Of a DNA stretch of 64,000 nucleotides, positions 24,577 to 33,484 are shown piece after piece. Positions within the stretch are counted from its first letter, which is position 1, and every line of letters begins with the position of its first letter. Under the pieces are notes generated by a model that saw only the letters and a program-made list of their open reading frames with translations, searched no databases and had not been told where the DNA came from. The stretch is from NAK19 sp034434515 (GTDB lineage Bacteria > Chloroflexota > Anaerolineae > Anaerolineales > UBA4823): the NCBI GenBank assembly GCA_034434515.1, contig DAOTZA010000084.1:9554-73553 (forward strand). Reading direction: 5' to 3'. The position numbers were made by a program, and so were the translations under genes.

Positions 24577-25572
24577 ATGGAATATCGTTTTCTCGGTAAA
24601 ACTGGCTTGAAACTCTCGGCGTTATCATTTGGATCCTGGGTAACCTTTGGCGACCAGGTCAATGAAGAGATTGCCTACGCCTGTATGAAAGAAGCTTATG
24701 AAGCAGGAGTTAACTTCTTTGACAACGCAGAAGTCTACGCAAAAGGGAAAGCCGAAATCATGATGGGTAACATTATCAAAAAAGCCGGCTGGAAACGCAC
24801 CGACCTGGTCATTTCCACAAAAATCTTCTGGGGTGGAGAAGGCCCAAACGATCGAGGCTTATCGATGAAGCACATCATGGAAGGCATGAACGCTTCACTA
24901 AAACGCTTGCAAATGGATTACGTCGATCTGGTCTTCTGCCACCGCCCAGACATATACACCCCAATCGAAGAAACGGTATGGGCAATGAATTTGCTGATCC
25001 AGCAAGGAAAAGCATTCTACTGGGGTACAAGCGAGTGGAGTGCTGCCCAAATTATGGAAGCGTACGGAGTGGCACGGCGTGAGCACCTTATCCCACCCGT
25101 TATGGAACAACCCGAGTACAACATGTTTGCCCGTCAGCGCGTGGAAGCTGAATACGCTCATCTTTATCGTACGATTGGGCTGGGTACAACGATTTGGAGC
25201 CCGCTCGCCAGCGGATTGCTGACCGGGAAATACAACGAAGGTATTCCTGAAGGCAGCCGCCTCTCCTTACCAGGTTACGAGTGGCTACGCCAACGCTTTC
25301 AAGGGGAAGCCTTTGAGAGAAAGGTGGCGGCAATAAAACGTTTGGCTGGCGTGGCCGAAGAACTTGGGTGTACCTTGGCTCAACTCGCCATTGCCTGGTG
25401 TTTGAAAAACCCCAACGTCAGCACGGTGATTACCGGCGCGTCAAAGCCGGAGCAGGTGCGTGAAAACATGCAAGCCCTCGAAGTGGTTCCAAAATTGACC
25501 GCCGAGGTGATGGAAAAAATAGAAGAAATTCTTGACAATAAACCGCGGCCCGAAAAAGACTGGCGTGAATAA
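24577..25572 (+). CDS. Aldo/keto reductase of the potassium channel beta-subunit-like (YghZ) class
   Basis: A 331-residue NADPH-dependent TIM-barrel reductase. The catalytic tetrad region is visible: Asp in FFDNAEVYAKGKAE (with Tyr), Lys in VISTKIFWGG, and His in DLVFCHRPD. The NADP-binding end includes VITGASKPEQVRENMQAL, typical of the KCNAB/YghZ subgroup that reduces methylglyoxal and other aldehydes. A strong ribosome site (AAAGGAGCG) precedes the ATG. It closes the cinA-CYTH-IMPase-AKR operon and is convergent with purB, with 17 bases between the stops. Confidence 0.9.
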   Translation: MEYRFLGKTGLKLSALSFGSWVTFGDQVNEEIAYACMKEAYEAGVNFFDNAEVYAKGKAEIMMGNIIKKAGWKRTDLVISTKIFWGGEGPNDRGLSMKHIMEGMNASLKRLQMDYVDLVFCHRPDIYTPIEETVWAMNLLIQQGKAFYWGTSEWSAAQIMEAYGVARREHLIPPVMEQPEYNMFARQRVEAEYAHLYRTIGLGTTIWSPLASGLLTGKYNEGIPEGSRLSLPGYEWLRQRFQGEAFERKVAAIKRLAGVAEELGCTLAQLAIAWCLKNPNVSTVITGASKPEQVRENMQALEVVPKLTAEVMEKIEEILDNKPRPEKDWRE

Positions 25573-25589
25573 TTTATTGCGGGGGGATA

Positions 25590-27017
25590 TCAAAGGTGGC
25601 TTTTCCTGACGATATCCACCCGCGCAGTATCAACCTCTTTCCGAATCGTAGTAACCAGACGCTTACTCCGTTGCGGAGCATCTCCAATATAACGCTCTAC
25701 AGAGAGTAGTTCCCGCAACTGCGCTTCAGATAGAACCTTGAGCAACCTTGCTTCGTGACAGATAAGCTCAACCAGAGGATTGTCACCCGTCTTACGAATA
25801 ACATCCCAAGCCTGTAAGGACAACTGGCGTAAAACCTCATGAATCTCCTGGCGGCTTGCGCCAGCCTGGGTAACCGCGACCAGCACCCTTTCGGTAGCAG
25901 CAAATGGAGCAAAGCGCTCGAAATTCCGCCGAATGTTTTCTTCCTGGATCACCAAATTCCGAGCCAACCGCAAACCAGTCCTCAAAAGTTCATCCGTGAG
26001 CAAGAACATCTCCGGTAATAACGTACGACGGCTTGCCGAGTCATCCAGGGTATTTTCCAGCATGGAGTGCGCAGCATGATCCCAAGCCAGACGAGGAAAT
26101 TGAGCAAGTTGACGCGCTAACGCATTGATCTTTTCAGCTTGAATAGGATTACGTTTAAATGGCATCGCCGAAGAGCCCACCTGCTTCTCACCAAAAGGTT
26201 CGGCCCATTCCGCTGTAACTGCCGATTGAAGAAAACGCAAATCTAGGGCAAATCGGTGTAAAGAAGCCCCGATTCCGGCTAAAAGGTTGGCTATACGAAA
26301 ATCTTGTTGGCGAGGATACACCTGAGTCGTCACCTCAAAAAAAGGTAGCCCGATCCGCTCGGCTAAACGATTCTGAAAGCGTTGAAGCTGGTCCTCACCC
26401 ACAAGCTCCATAAACGACGCACTGGTGCCAACCGCCCCTCGAAATCCCTTAAGGCGAAACTCACGCAACGCCACCAGCAATTCCCTCCAGTTCATCCATA
26501 AATCCTGAGCATATTGCCCAAAACGATATCCCAACGTAGTCGGCTCTGCTGGCTGCAAATGGGTAAATGCCATAATCGGCAACGTTGCATATCGTTCAGT
26601 TTGGACACAAAACACTTCCAGCAGTTCTTCCAGTTTCTGCCGAATCATCCACAGTGAATCATAAACTCGCAACGCATCCGCATTGTCCTTAATATCCATC
26701 GAAGTCGCCCCAAAGTGAAGGATACTTCCCCCAAGCGGGCATTGCTCCGCAAAGGCTTTTATGGCTGCCATCAGGTCATGGTGGAGTTCGGTTTCGATCT
26801 CGACAATTCGCTTTAAGTCAATCCGTTCCAGATTAGCCTGTAAATCCTGTATTTGGGTGTGACTCACCAGACCAAATTCACTTTGGGTTTCCGCCAATGC
26901 CAGCCATAGTTTCCGCCAAAGGAGGTGTTTCTGCCGCTCGCTCCAAATACCCCGCATTTCAGGCGAGCCATATCGCCATGAAAAAGGAGATTGATAATTC
27001 AGTCCATCTTCATCCAT
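25590..27017 (-). CDS. purB: Adenylosuccinate lyase
   Basis: Catalyses two beta-eliminations in purine synthesis, releasing fumarate from SAICAR and from adenylosuccinate. The 475-residue protein carries the fumarase-superfamily signature (SSAMPFKRNP near residue 289), whose mobile loop holds the catalytic serine. The early segment TSMDIKDNADALR and the THLQPAEPTTLGYR stretch also match the family. The ATG at 27015-27017 is chosen over a longer frame because the added 18 residues are hydrophobic and unrelated. TATAAT ends only 12 bases before this ATG, so the mRNA is nearly leaderless and has no Shine-Dalgarno sequence. No other purine gene is adjacent. Confidence 0.92.
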   Translation of the reverse strand: MDEDGLNYQSPFSWRYGSPEMRGIWSERQKHLLWRKLWLALAETQSEFGLVSHTQIQDLQANLERIDLKRIVEIETELHHDLMAAIKAFAEQCPLGGSILHFGATSMDIKDNADALRVYDSLWMIRQKLEELLEVFCVQTERYATLPIMAFTHLQPAEPTTLGYRFGQYAQDLWMNWRELLVALREFRLKGFRGAVGTSASFMELVGEDQLQRFQNRLAERIGLPFFEVTTQVYPRQQDFRIANLLAGIGASLHRFALDLRFLQSAVTAEWAEPFGEKQVGSSAMPFKRNPIQAEKINALARQLAQFPRLAWDHAAHSMLENTLDDSASRRTLLPEMFLLTDELLRTGLRLARNLVIQEENIRRNFERFAPFAATERVLVAVTQAGASRQEIHEVLRQLSLQAWDVIRKTGDNPLVELICHEARLLKVLSEAQLRELLSVERYIGDAPQRSKRLVTTIRKEVDTARVDIVRKSHL

Positions 27018-27029
27018 ACTTAGAATCGA

Positions 27030-27035
27030 ATTATA
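27030..27035 (-). promoter_or_regulatory. -10 element giving a near-leaderless purB mRNA
   Basis: TATAAT on the minus strand, 12 bases before the purB ATG. Transcription starting six or seven bases downstream would leave about five untranslated bases. Confidence 0.5.
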
Positions 27036-27103
27036 CTTAGGGGAAAGAAAAAAGTATAGCGAACAGAACAAACTCTTTCAATCCAAAACTGTGCAAACCC
27101 AAA

Positions 27104-28993
27104 ATGACTGACGATCCGTTCAATACCCAAAAAGAACAATTCCAATCCGAGAAATCGATCTCCTTTGCCACTGATCAACTTAAAATTGGATCAACGCTCG
27201 CCAACCGCTACTTCATTGAAGGGATTTTAGGGGTAGGGGGAATGGGAGCAGTCTATAAAGCCCGTGATCTGCACTTCCCCAACGTGGTCAAACAGGTAGC
27301 TGTAAAAGAAATGATCATCCAAACGCGTGACCCGGTTGTGCGCGCTTCGATCATTCGCAATTTTGAACGAGAAGCGAACTTATTGGCAACCCTCGATCAC
27401 CCTGCCATTCCCCGCATTTTCGATTACTTTACTGCTCATGACCGCTCCTACCTGGTCTTAGAGCTAATCAATGGCAAAACCCTGGAAGCCCTCATTGAGG
27501 AAAACATCCCGATTCCCCAGGTCATCCAGTGGGCAATTGAGATTTGCGATGTCTTGAGCTATCTTCACAATCATCAGCCAGAGCCGATCATCTTTCGCGA
27601 CATGAAACCTTCAAATGTAATGATCAACCAATACGGGAAAGTGATGTTGATCGACTTTGGGATTGCCAAGCCGTTCCGCGGCGAACAGAAAGGCACCATG
27701 GTTGGCACAGAAGGTTATTCTCCGCCTGAACAATACCGCGGTCAAGCCTCACACCTGGCCGACATCTATGCGCTTGGTGCAACGCTTCATCATTTCTTGA
27801 CCAAGAGAGATCCGCGTTTAGAAGCGCCATTTTCCTTCGGCGAGCGTCCGATCCGACAACTGAATCCCCAAGTTCCCCCAGAGTTGGAAGCGGTCATCTA
27901 CAAGGCTCTCCAATATGATCCAATGGATCGCTTCCAATCCGCTAAAGATATGAAAATGGCCTTAGAAGCGATCCTGAGCAAAAGAGCGCCAACCTTTTCT
28001 CCCCATCAATCGGCAAAGGCGGTAATGCAAAAAGTACAACCTCTCTGGACGTTCCGTTGTCAGGATGAGATCAGAGGCGCCCCTGCTTTTAAAGATGGCT
28101 GGTTATTTTTCGGCTCGTATGATCAGTGTTTATACGCCTTGCACGGGAAAAAGGGTGAACTGGTTTGGCGTTATCAGAGCGATGGTCCCATCGTCAGCCG
28201 ACCAATCATCGAAGATGGAAATGTCATCTTTGGTTCAGCCGATCGGCGCGTTCATGTGATCAACCAACTCTCTGGCAAAATTTTTTGGTCTTATTTTACG
28301 GAAGGCGCTATCTATTCCTCACCTGCATTCTCTGGTGGACATATTTTTATTGGATCCGATGATGCTCATCTTCATGCCATCAATATGATTTCAGGAAATG
28401 GGGTTTGGAAATTTGATAGCGGGGCTCCAATTCGCACAACACCTTTCATTTACGAAGATTACCTTTTCTTTGGCAATGAATATGGTGATTTCTTGTGTCT
28501 CGATTTTCGCGGTGCTATTCGTTGGCGATTTCGGGCGAAAAGGTCAATTACCGGCTCAGCCATTGTGGTCAACGGCACCGTTTATTTTGGCTCTTTAGAC
28601 GGTATGGTTTATGCTCTGGAAGCAAAAACCGGCTGGCAATTCTGGCGTTTTCGGCTGGGGAAACCTACCATCTCTACTCCTTGTTTGAATGGCAATAACC
28701 TGTACATTGGGTGTACAGATGGGAATATTTATTGCATCGACATTGCCAGCGGCAAAGAGCAATGGCGATTTATGACCGAACACCAGGTTACCGGTTCAGC
28801 AGTTTTCCATGAAGGAAAAGTATATTTTGGTTCTGTTGATCAACATTTGTATTGCATTGATGGTGAAACCGGCTCATTGATTTGGAAATTCCCAACCGAG
28901 GGCCCTATAACCGGAACACCCTTGATCAATCAGGACACGGTTTTTATCGGTTCCACAGACGGGCAAATGTATGCTTTGCCGGCCGTACCTTAA
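27104..28993 (+). CDS. Ser/Thr protein kinase with C-terminal eight-repeat PQQ-type propeller
   Basis: A 629-residue Hanks-type kinase. The kinase domain (about 25-290) has GVGGMGAVYKA, the lysine of AVKEM, FRDMKPSN (phenylalanine replaces the usual His of HRD) and DFGIAK. After a short linker (about 291-310) come eight repeats of about 40 residues (about 311-629), each with a W-x-F start and a final YALD-like or FGS strand, forming a PQQ/quinoprotein-like propeller. No membrane helix separates the two parts, so unlike the kinase at 15356 this propeller should be cytosolic and may bind a protein or small ligand. The ATG has no clear Shine-Dalgarno. The phosphatase gene follows two bases after its stop. 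Confidence 0.9.
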   Translation: MTDDPFNTQKEQFQSEKSISFATDQLKIGSTLANRYFIEGILGVGGMGAVYKARDLHFPNVVKQVAVKEMIIQTRDPVVRASIIRNFEREANLLATLDHPAIPRIFDYFTAHDRSYLVLELINGKTLEALIEENIPIPQVIQWAIEICDVLSYLHNHQPEPIIFRDMKPSNVMINQYGKVMLIDFGIAKPFRGEQKGTMVGTEGYSPPEQYRGQASHLADIYALGATLHHFLTKRDPRLEAPFSFGERPIRQLNPQVPPELEAVIYKALQYDPMDRFQSAKDMKMALEAILSKRAPTFSPHQSAKAVMQKVQPLWTFRCQDEIRGAPAFKDGWLFFGSYDQCLYALHGKKGELVWRYQSDGPIVSRPIIEDGNVIFGSADRRVHVINQLSGKIFWSYFTEGAIYSSPAFSGGHIFIGSDDAHLHAINMISGNGVWKFDSGAPIRTTPFIYEDYLFFGNEYGDFLCLDFRGAIRWRFRAKRSITGSAIVVNGTVYFGSLDGMVYALEAKTGWQFWRFRLGKPTISTPCLNGNNLYIGCTDGNIYCIDIASGKEQWRFMTEHQVTGSAVFHEGKVYFGSVDQHLYCIDGETGSLIWKFPTEGPITGTPLINQDTVFIGSTDGQMYALPAVP

Positions 28994-28995
28994 TC

Positions 28996-29898
28996 ATGGA
29001 GAAAAGCATTGTGAAAAACCCCTTTCAACGATCTCAAGCCAAAAAAATCCAGACGTCGAACCAATCCCCCCAAAACCTCCCATCAACCAGTTCGCAGGTG
29101 TATATCCTGGAGCCTCGCTTACAGTCTGCTTTTGCGCAATCTAACGGGATCCAGCGGGAATACAACGAAGATGCAATCTTGACGATCGAGTTCTCGGTTG
29201 CCTATCAAGATCTTGTAAGAAACGCCGGTATCTATGCCATCGCGGATGGTATGGGAGGTCACCTGCATGGCGAGATTGCTAGCAAAGTAGCCGTAACCAG
29301 TCTAGCTTCCACCCTTATTGAGCGATTACTTCTCCCCCAATTAAATCCTCCAACTCCCCAGCCTCATAATTCATTTCTAAATACTCTGAGAGAATCCGTG
29401 CTCATCGCTCATCAAGAAGTGCTTCAGAAAGCCACCGGTGGCGGTACAACTTTGACCTGTTGTTTGATTGTCGCCAAAACCCTGACCATCGCTCACATTG
29501 GAGATAGTCGCGCTTATTACATTGGAGAGAACGGAGAGATTAAGCTTTACACCCGCGATCATTCTTTGGTTAAACGACTGGTCGAATTAGGTCAAATTTC
29601 CGAACAAGAAGCCCAAAACCATCCCCAACGCAATGTCCTCTATCGGGCATTGGGTCAAACGGATCCAGTTGAGGTAGATGTTTTTTCACTTCCTCTCCCC
29701 CCCTCGGGTTACCTTTTGCTCTGTTCAGATGGTTTATGGGGAGTTGTGCCTGAAAACCAAATCGTTCAGACCATTAGACAATCACCTAACTTGCAGGCTG
29801 CCTGCAATCGTCTCACCCAACTCGCCAACGAAGCGGGTGGTCCTGATAATATTTCGGTAATTCTGGTAAAATTTTCATCAGCATCTTCTTCCGAGTGA
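28996..29898 (+). CDS. PP2C-family (PPM) protein phosphatase
   Basis: A Mn/Mg-dependent Ser/Thr phosphatase of 300 residues from the ATG two bases after the kinase stop; a GTG at 29011 is possible. The core (about 50-295) has the metal motifs ADGMGGH, IGDSRAYYI, CSDGLWG and GGPDNISVIL. It has no membrane helix, so it is a soluble PrpC/PstP-type enzyme. The first ~45 residues are polar and Ser/Gln-rich. Its location beside the PQQ kinase strongly suggests it reverses that kinase's phosphorylations, and it may also serve the kinase at 32239. Confidence 0.9.
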   Translation: MEKSIVKNPFQRSQAKKIQTSNQSPQNLPSTSSQVYILEPRLQSAFAQSNGIQREYNEDAILTIEFSVAYQDLVRNAGIYAIADGMGGHLHGEIASKVAVTSLASTLIERLLLPQLNPPTPQPHNSFLNTLRESVLIAHQEVLQKATGGGTTLTCCLIVAKTLTIAHIGDSRAYYIGENGEIKLYTRDHSLVKRLVELGQISEQEAQNHPQRNVLYRALGQTDPVEVDVFSLPLPPSGYLLLCSDGLWGVVPENQIVQTIRQSPNLQAACNRLTQLANEAGGPDNISVILVKFSSASSSE

Positions 29899-29910
29899 GG
29901 TAATGGAAAA

Positions 29911-30153
29911 ATGTCCTATACACTCATTGTCCACATTGCCAATGCCGAGCCAATCGTTGGAGAGGTTGAGGAGCTTCCCAAACCGACTGACAACCTGATT
30001 ATCCTTCATGAACCCCGTCAAAGAGATGGTAAAGAGGTGCCTTATATCGACCGAGACTCCATGGTAGCCATTTTTCCCATTCATCGCATCAGTTTTATCG
30101 AAGTTGTTACCCCTCAGGAAGAAGAAGAAATCATCGGGTTTGTCAGAGAATAA
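29911..30153 (+). CDS. Small acidic beta-rich protein of unknown function
   Basis: An 80-residue protein with a GAGG-type ribosome site, 12 bases after the phosphatase and 10 before the OmpR-type regulator. It reads as alternating short strands and turns with two conserved-looking acidic ends and no cysteines, and could adopt an SH3- or Sm-like barrel. I do not recognise a family. Its fixed place between a phosphatase and a response regulator suggests a role in the same signalling circuit, for example as an adaptor; that is inference. Confidence 0.6.
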   Translation: MSYTLIVHIANAEPIVGEVEELPKPTDNLIILHEPRQRDGKEVPYIDRDSMVAIFPIHRISFIEVVTPQEEEEIIGFVRE

Positions 30154-30163
30154 AGGAAACGCT

Positions 30164-30904
30164 ATGGATGAAGTTCACCTAACCAACCGACATATCCTGG
30201 TTGTTGATGATGAAGAACGCATGGTGCGCTTTGTGCGTTTAAACCTCGAACACGATGGATTCAAGGTGAGCGAAGCTTACCGCGGCATGGAGGCGATTGA
30301 CAAGGTACGCACATTGCTCCCCGATTTGGTCATTCTTGATGTTATGTTACCGGATATTGATGGTTTTGAAGTTTTACGCATCATCCGAGAAACGAGTTCC
30401 GTACCGGTGATTATGCTTACCGCCAAAGGTGAAGAGGATGATCGGGTGCGCGGTTTAGAGCTTGGCGCTGATGACTACATCACCAAACCCTTTAGCCCCC
30501 GTGAACTGGTGAGCCGTGTGCGAGCTGTTTTACGCCGGGTTGAAATGGCAACTCCAGGGGTGCATGGGGTCATTGAAGTTGACGACCGTCTCAAGATCGA
30601 TTTTGGACGGCGAGAAGTGTGGGTGGATGGCAGGTTGGTCCAGCTACGGCCAACGGAATATCGCCTGCTTTACCATCTGGTTCAAAACGCCGGCTGGGTG
30701 TTAACTCACGACCAGATTTTAACCAAAGTTTGGGGATATGAATATCGCGACGAACCCCACTATGTGCGTTTATATATTAATTACCTGCGCCAGAAAATCG
30801 AAAAGGATCCGGCAAATCCCCAGTATATCTTAACCGAAAGAGGAGTTGGTTACCGTTTCATTGATTTTCGGCGCCAAAAAGAAGCGGCAACAAAAGCGGA
30901 ATAA
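30164..30904 (+). CDS. OmpR/PhoB-family response regulator
   Basis: A 246-residue two-domain regulator from the ATG at 30164, with AAAGGAAA upstream. The receiver (about 10-125) has the acidic pair (VDDEE), the phosphoacceptor Asp (VILDVMLPD), the Thr of MLTAKGE and the Lys of TKPFSP. The winged-helix DNA-binding domain (about 145-240) has the recognition segment with HYVRLYINYLRQKIE and the closing ERGVGYRF. No histidine kinase gene is adjacent, so it may take phosphate from a distant kinase or be modulated by the Ser/Thr kinases next door. Confidence 0.92.
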   Translation: MDEVHLTNRHILVVDDEERMVRFVRLNLEHDGFKVSEAYRGMEAIDKVRTLLPDLVILDVMLPDIDGFEVLRIIRETSSVPVIMLTAKGEEDDRVRGLELGADDYITKPFSPRELVSRVRAVLRRVEMATPGVHGVIEVDDRLKIDFGRREVWVDGRLVQLRPTEYRLLYHLVQNAGWVLTHDQILTKVWGYEYRDEPHYVRLYINYLRQKIEKDPANPQYILTERGVGYRFIDFRRQKEAATKAE

Positions 30905-30922
30905 CCCTATGGAGGATAGGAA

Positions 30923-31576
30923 ATGGCTAAGCAAAGGATCTTACTGGTAGATGATCATGAAGTAGTTCGTTTGGGATTGAAATCCCTTCTCGATCGACAT
31001 CCTAACTTTGAGGTGGTTGCAGAAGCCAGCACTGCCAGAGAAGCCATTGAAAAGGTCGCAGCCCACGCTCCAGATGTGGTTGTGATGGATATTCGTTTGC
31101 CTGGCGTATCGGGTATCGAAGCGTGTGAAGAGATCGCAGAAAAGTATCCCAACACCAAAGTCATCATGCTAACCTCCTACGCCGAAGACGAAATGCTCTT
31201 CTCAGCAATCCGGGCCGGCGCTTCCGGTTATGTTCTCAAGCAAATTGGCGGTGAAGACCTAGTTCGCGCTATCGAAGCTGTTGGAAGAGGAGAAGCGCTT
31301 TTAGATCCCGCCGTGACTCAACGCATCTTCCAGGAAGTACGCAAAGCAGCAAAAGAAGAAGAAGCCTCTGCTTTTTCTGCCCTTACCCAGCAAGAACGCC
31401 ATGTCCTTTTACTGGTTTCAGAAGGGAAAACTAATCGAGAGATTGCCAAAGCGCTCTTTTTAGGAGAAGGTACGGTAAGGAACTACGTATCCAGTATCCT
31501 CTCGAAGTTAGGTGTGAGCAATCGCGCTGAGGCAGCCGCGTACGCGGTTGAACACAATTTACGCGATTATTTATAA
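30923..31576 (+). CDS. NarL/FixJ-family response regulator
   Basis: A 217-residue regulator 18 bases after the OmpR-type gene, with GGAGGATAGG upstream. The receiver (about 1-120) has VDDHE, the Asp of VVMDIRLPG and the Thr of MLTSYAE. The LuxR-type helix-turn-helix (about 148-212) has LTQQERHVLLLVSEGKTN and the GEGTVRNYVSSILSKLGV recognition stretch. It is the last gene of the phosphatase-regulator run and is followed by a clear terminator at 31614-31656. Confidence 0.92.
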   Translation: MAKQRILLVDDHEVVRLGLKSLLDRHPNFEVVAEASTAREAIEKVAAHAPDVVVMDIRLPGVSGIEACEEIAEKYPNTKVIMLTSYAEDEMLFSAIRAGASGYVLKQIGGEDLVRAIEAVGRGEALLDPAVTQRIFQEVRKAAKEEEASAFSALTQQERHVLLLVSEGKTNREIAKALFLGEGTVRNYVSSILSKLGVSNRAEAAAYAVEHNLRDYL

Positions 31577-31613
31577 CTCTTCTACCTGAACCTTCTTTCC
31601 AAGAGAAAATGTA

Positions 31614-31656
31614 GCGCGAATCAACGCCTTGCTTAGCTTTCTTCGCGCGATTTTTT
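31614..31656 (+). terminator. Intrinsic terminator after the response-regulator operon
   Basis: GCGCGAA (31614-31620) pairs with TTCGCGC (31642-31648) across a long loop, followed by GA and six T. It ends the signalling operon on the plus strand and lies between convergent genes. Confidence 0.65.
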
Positions 31657-31691
31657 CTTGACCATAGTTGTACTCATCAATTTTTATGCTG

Positions 31692-32174
31692 TTAATTCTG
31701 GCTCTCCAAAGCCTTCAAGAAATTTTCCACTGCCCACCCTTTGACGTTTTCATCATACGGCGCAACCAGATACCACCAGATATAACCCGAAGCCTCCTGC
31801 GGACCATCTTTTACGACAAAGATTTCTCCTTCATACGCCAGGAAGAGAATTTCACCCTCCAGACCAGGCTTTGCCCGCAAACGCAATCCATCCCCTTGAG
31901 TGCCATAGATTTGAACTGAATCACCCAGGCGAATGAGTCCTGGTGAAAGATCCCCATTGAGTGATTGTGTCATGCCATCGGCGGGAGTTAGCGAAGCAGT
32001 CGGTTGGAGGGAAGGGGTTAGTGTAGGGGCGGGGATAACCTCAACAATAGCGGTCGGATAGAGGCTGGTCAAGGCAGTGCGTTCACTCCTCGCCAGGGCA
32101 ATCACTCCCAGGCTCAAACAACAAGCGAAAAGACCTGCACCCAGGAAACCGAGGTAAGGTTTTATTCTAAACAT
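31692..32174 (-). CDS. Membrane-anchored bacterial SH3-domain protein
   Basis: A 160-residue protein with an N-terminal hydrophobic helix (about 9-29), a Thr/Pro-rich spacer (about 38-65) and a C-terminal SH3b-like domain (about 82-155), recognisable by GLRLRAKPG, EGEIFVV and GWAVENFL. Such domains usually bind cell-wall peptide or serve as exported protein-interaction modules. It starts 64 bases from the divergent kinase gene at 32239, and an exterior sensing partnership with that kinase is possible but unproven. Confidence 0.75.
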   Translation of the reverse strand: MFRIKPYLGFLGAGLFACCLSLGVIALARSERTALTSLYPTAIVEVIPAPTLTPSLQPTASLTPADGMTQSLNGDLSPGLIRLGDSVQIYGTQGDGLRLRAKPGLEGEILFLAYEGEIFVVKDGPQEASGYIWWYLVAPYDENVKGWAVENFLKALESQN

Positions 32175-32205
32175 CTATACCAATCAAAGAACCTCAAAAG
32201 CGACA

Positions 32206-32214
32206 TGGTACAAT
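32206..32214 (+). promoter_or_regulatory. Extended -10 promoter for the PknB-like kinase
   Basis: TGG followed by TACAAT, 24 bases before the kinase ATG. An AGGAG ribosome site lies at 32222-32226. The gap is shared with the divergent SH3 gene. Confidence 0.5.
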
Positions 32215-32238
32215 ACTTGCTAGGAGATTTTATCAGAA

Positions 32239-33348
32239 ATGTCCGCTGAAGTTATCCTGAATGATCGGTATCAACTTCTCGAACGCCTTGGCACTGGCGG
32301 TATGGCAGTGGTCTACCGCGCCCATGATCGCCGGCTAGATCGCTATGTTGCTATCAAAATCTTGCGCGAGAATTATTCTCCCGATCCGGCCTTTCAAGAA
32401 CGTTTTCGGCAAGAAGCGCGAGCAGCCGCTAATCTCTCTCATCCGAATATCGTAACCGTACACGATTTTGGCTATGATCATGGCCGTCTGTATATCGTGA
32501 TGGAATATGTACCTGGCACCGATCTAAAAAGCCACTTGAAACGTAAAGGACAGTTCTCCGTACGTGAGACTTTATCCTTGATGATTCAAGCCTGTGCCGG
32601 TGTCGGCTATGCTCACCGAGCAGGAATTGTCCATTGCGACATCAAGTCCCAAAATTTCATCATCACTCCTGATCACCGCTTGAAGGTGACCGACTTCGGT
32701 ATTGCTCGCGCCCTGGCGTCCATTCAACCCGAAGAAAGGAGCGAGGTTGTCTGGGGGTCACCGCAGTATTTTTCTCCGGAGCAGGCTGCTGGCTTGGCTC
32801 CTTCCCCCGCCTCCGATGTCTATTCGCTTGGCGTTGTTGCTTATGAGATGCTGACCGGACAGCTCCCTTTTCAAGCCTCAAGCGCTGAAGAGTTTGCCCG
32901 AATGCATCGTGAAGACCCTCCTCCACCACCTAGTCGTTATAATCCCGCTATTCCTCCAACGCTGGAACTGGTTATTCTAAAAGTGCTTTCTAAAGAACCT
33001 TCGGCGCGCTACCGCACCGCCGATCAATTCGGACGCATCCTGGTCAATATTCAAAACGAACTTTATGGCAAACCTGCCCCTGTCCTAAACGACATCCCAA
33101 AAACAGGGGAAGCTCCCACCTTATCACAAACCAAACCACCCCAATCCCAAGCATCTCCGCCTCTTGTCGCAACTCGTTCGACAGGCGCCTCTCAACCGAT
33201 TTCTACCCTCCGTTACGAAACTCACCTTGCGGAACAAAACCCGCCTCTACAGATTGATTGGATCACCATTTTCCTGGGACTTATCACCCTTTTGGCTGTA
33301 GGAGGATTAATTCCGCTATGGATCTGGGTTTATTTTTTGTACCAGTAA
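32239..33348 (+). CDS. Ser/Thr protein kinase with C-terminal membrane anchor
   Basis: A 369-residue Hanks-type kinase. The kinase domain (about 10-270) has GTGGMAVVYRA, AIKIL, HCDIKSQN and DFGIAR. The catalytic loop reads HCD rather than HRD, so it is a non-RD kinase, which in other systems often means activation without loop phosphorylation. A Pro/Ser/Thr-rich segment (about 275-330) leads to a single C-terminal membrane helix (about 338-365), leaving almost nothing outside. It is probably membrane-tethered with a cytosolic catalytic domain, sensing through partners rather than its own exterior domain. A bidirectional terminator follows. Confidence 0.9.
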   Translation: MSAEVILNDRYQLLERLGTGGMAVVYRAHDRRLDRYVAIKILRENYSPDPAFQERFRQEARAAANLSHPNIVTVHDFGYDHGRLYIVMEYVPGTDLKSHLKRKGQFSVRETLSLMIQACAGVGYAHRAGIVHCDIKSQNFIITPDHRLKVTDFGIARALASIQPEERSEVVWGSPQYFSPEQAAGLAPSPASDVYSLGVVAYEMLTGQLPFQASSAEEFARMHREDPPPPPSRYNPAIPPTLELVILKVLSKEPSARYRTADQFGRILVNIQNELYGKPAPVLNDIPKTGEAPTLSQTKPPQSQASPPLVATRSTGASQPISTLRYETHLAEQNPPLQIDWITIFLGLITLLAVGGLIPLWIWVYFLYQ

Positions 33349-33420
33349 ACTCTGTCCTGGGTAACGGAAGACTTGTCAGAAATCATCTCCAAGGGTATCA
33401 TTATTGCCATGCGGCGAAAA

Positions 33421-33450
33421 TAAAAATCACGGCAGTCGCCGCGATTTTTA
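33421..33450. terminator. Bidirectional terminator between a kinase gene and rpmB
   Basis: TAAAAATC (33421-33428) pairs with GATTTTTA (33443-33450), and CGGC pairs with GCCG around a four-base loop with one mismatch. T-runs flank the stem on both strands, and the two genes converge here. Confidence 0.75.
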
Positions 33451-33484
33451 TCTACTGGCATCTGAAGAATTGGTTATGATGGAA

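Noticed and set aside
32239..33348. HCD instead of HRD as evidence for a dead kinase
   Set aside because: The catalytic Asp, the lysine and DFG are intact; Cys at this position is tolerated in non-RD kinases.
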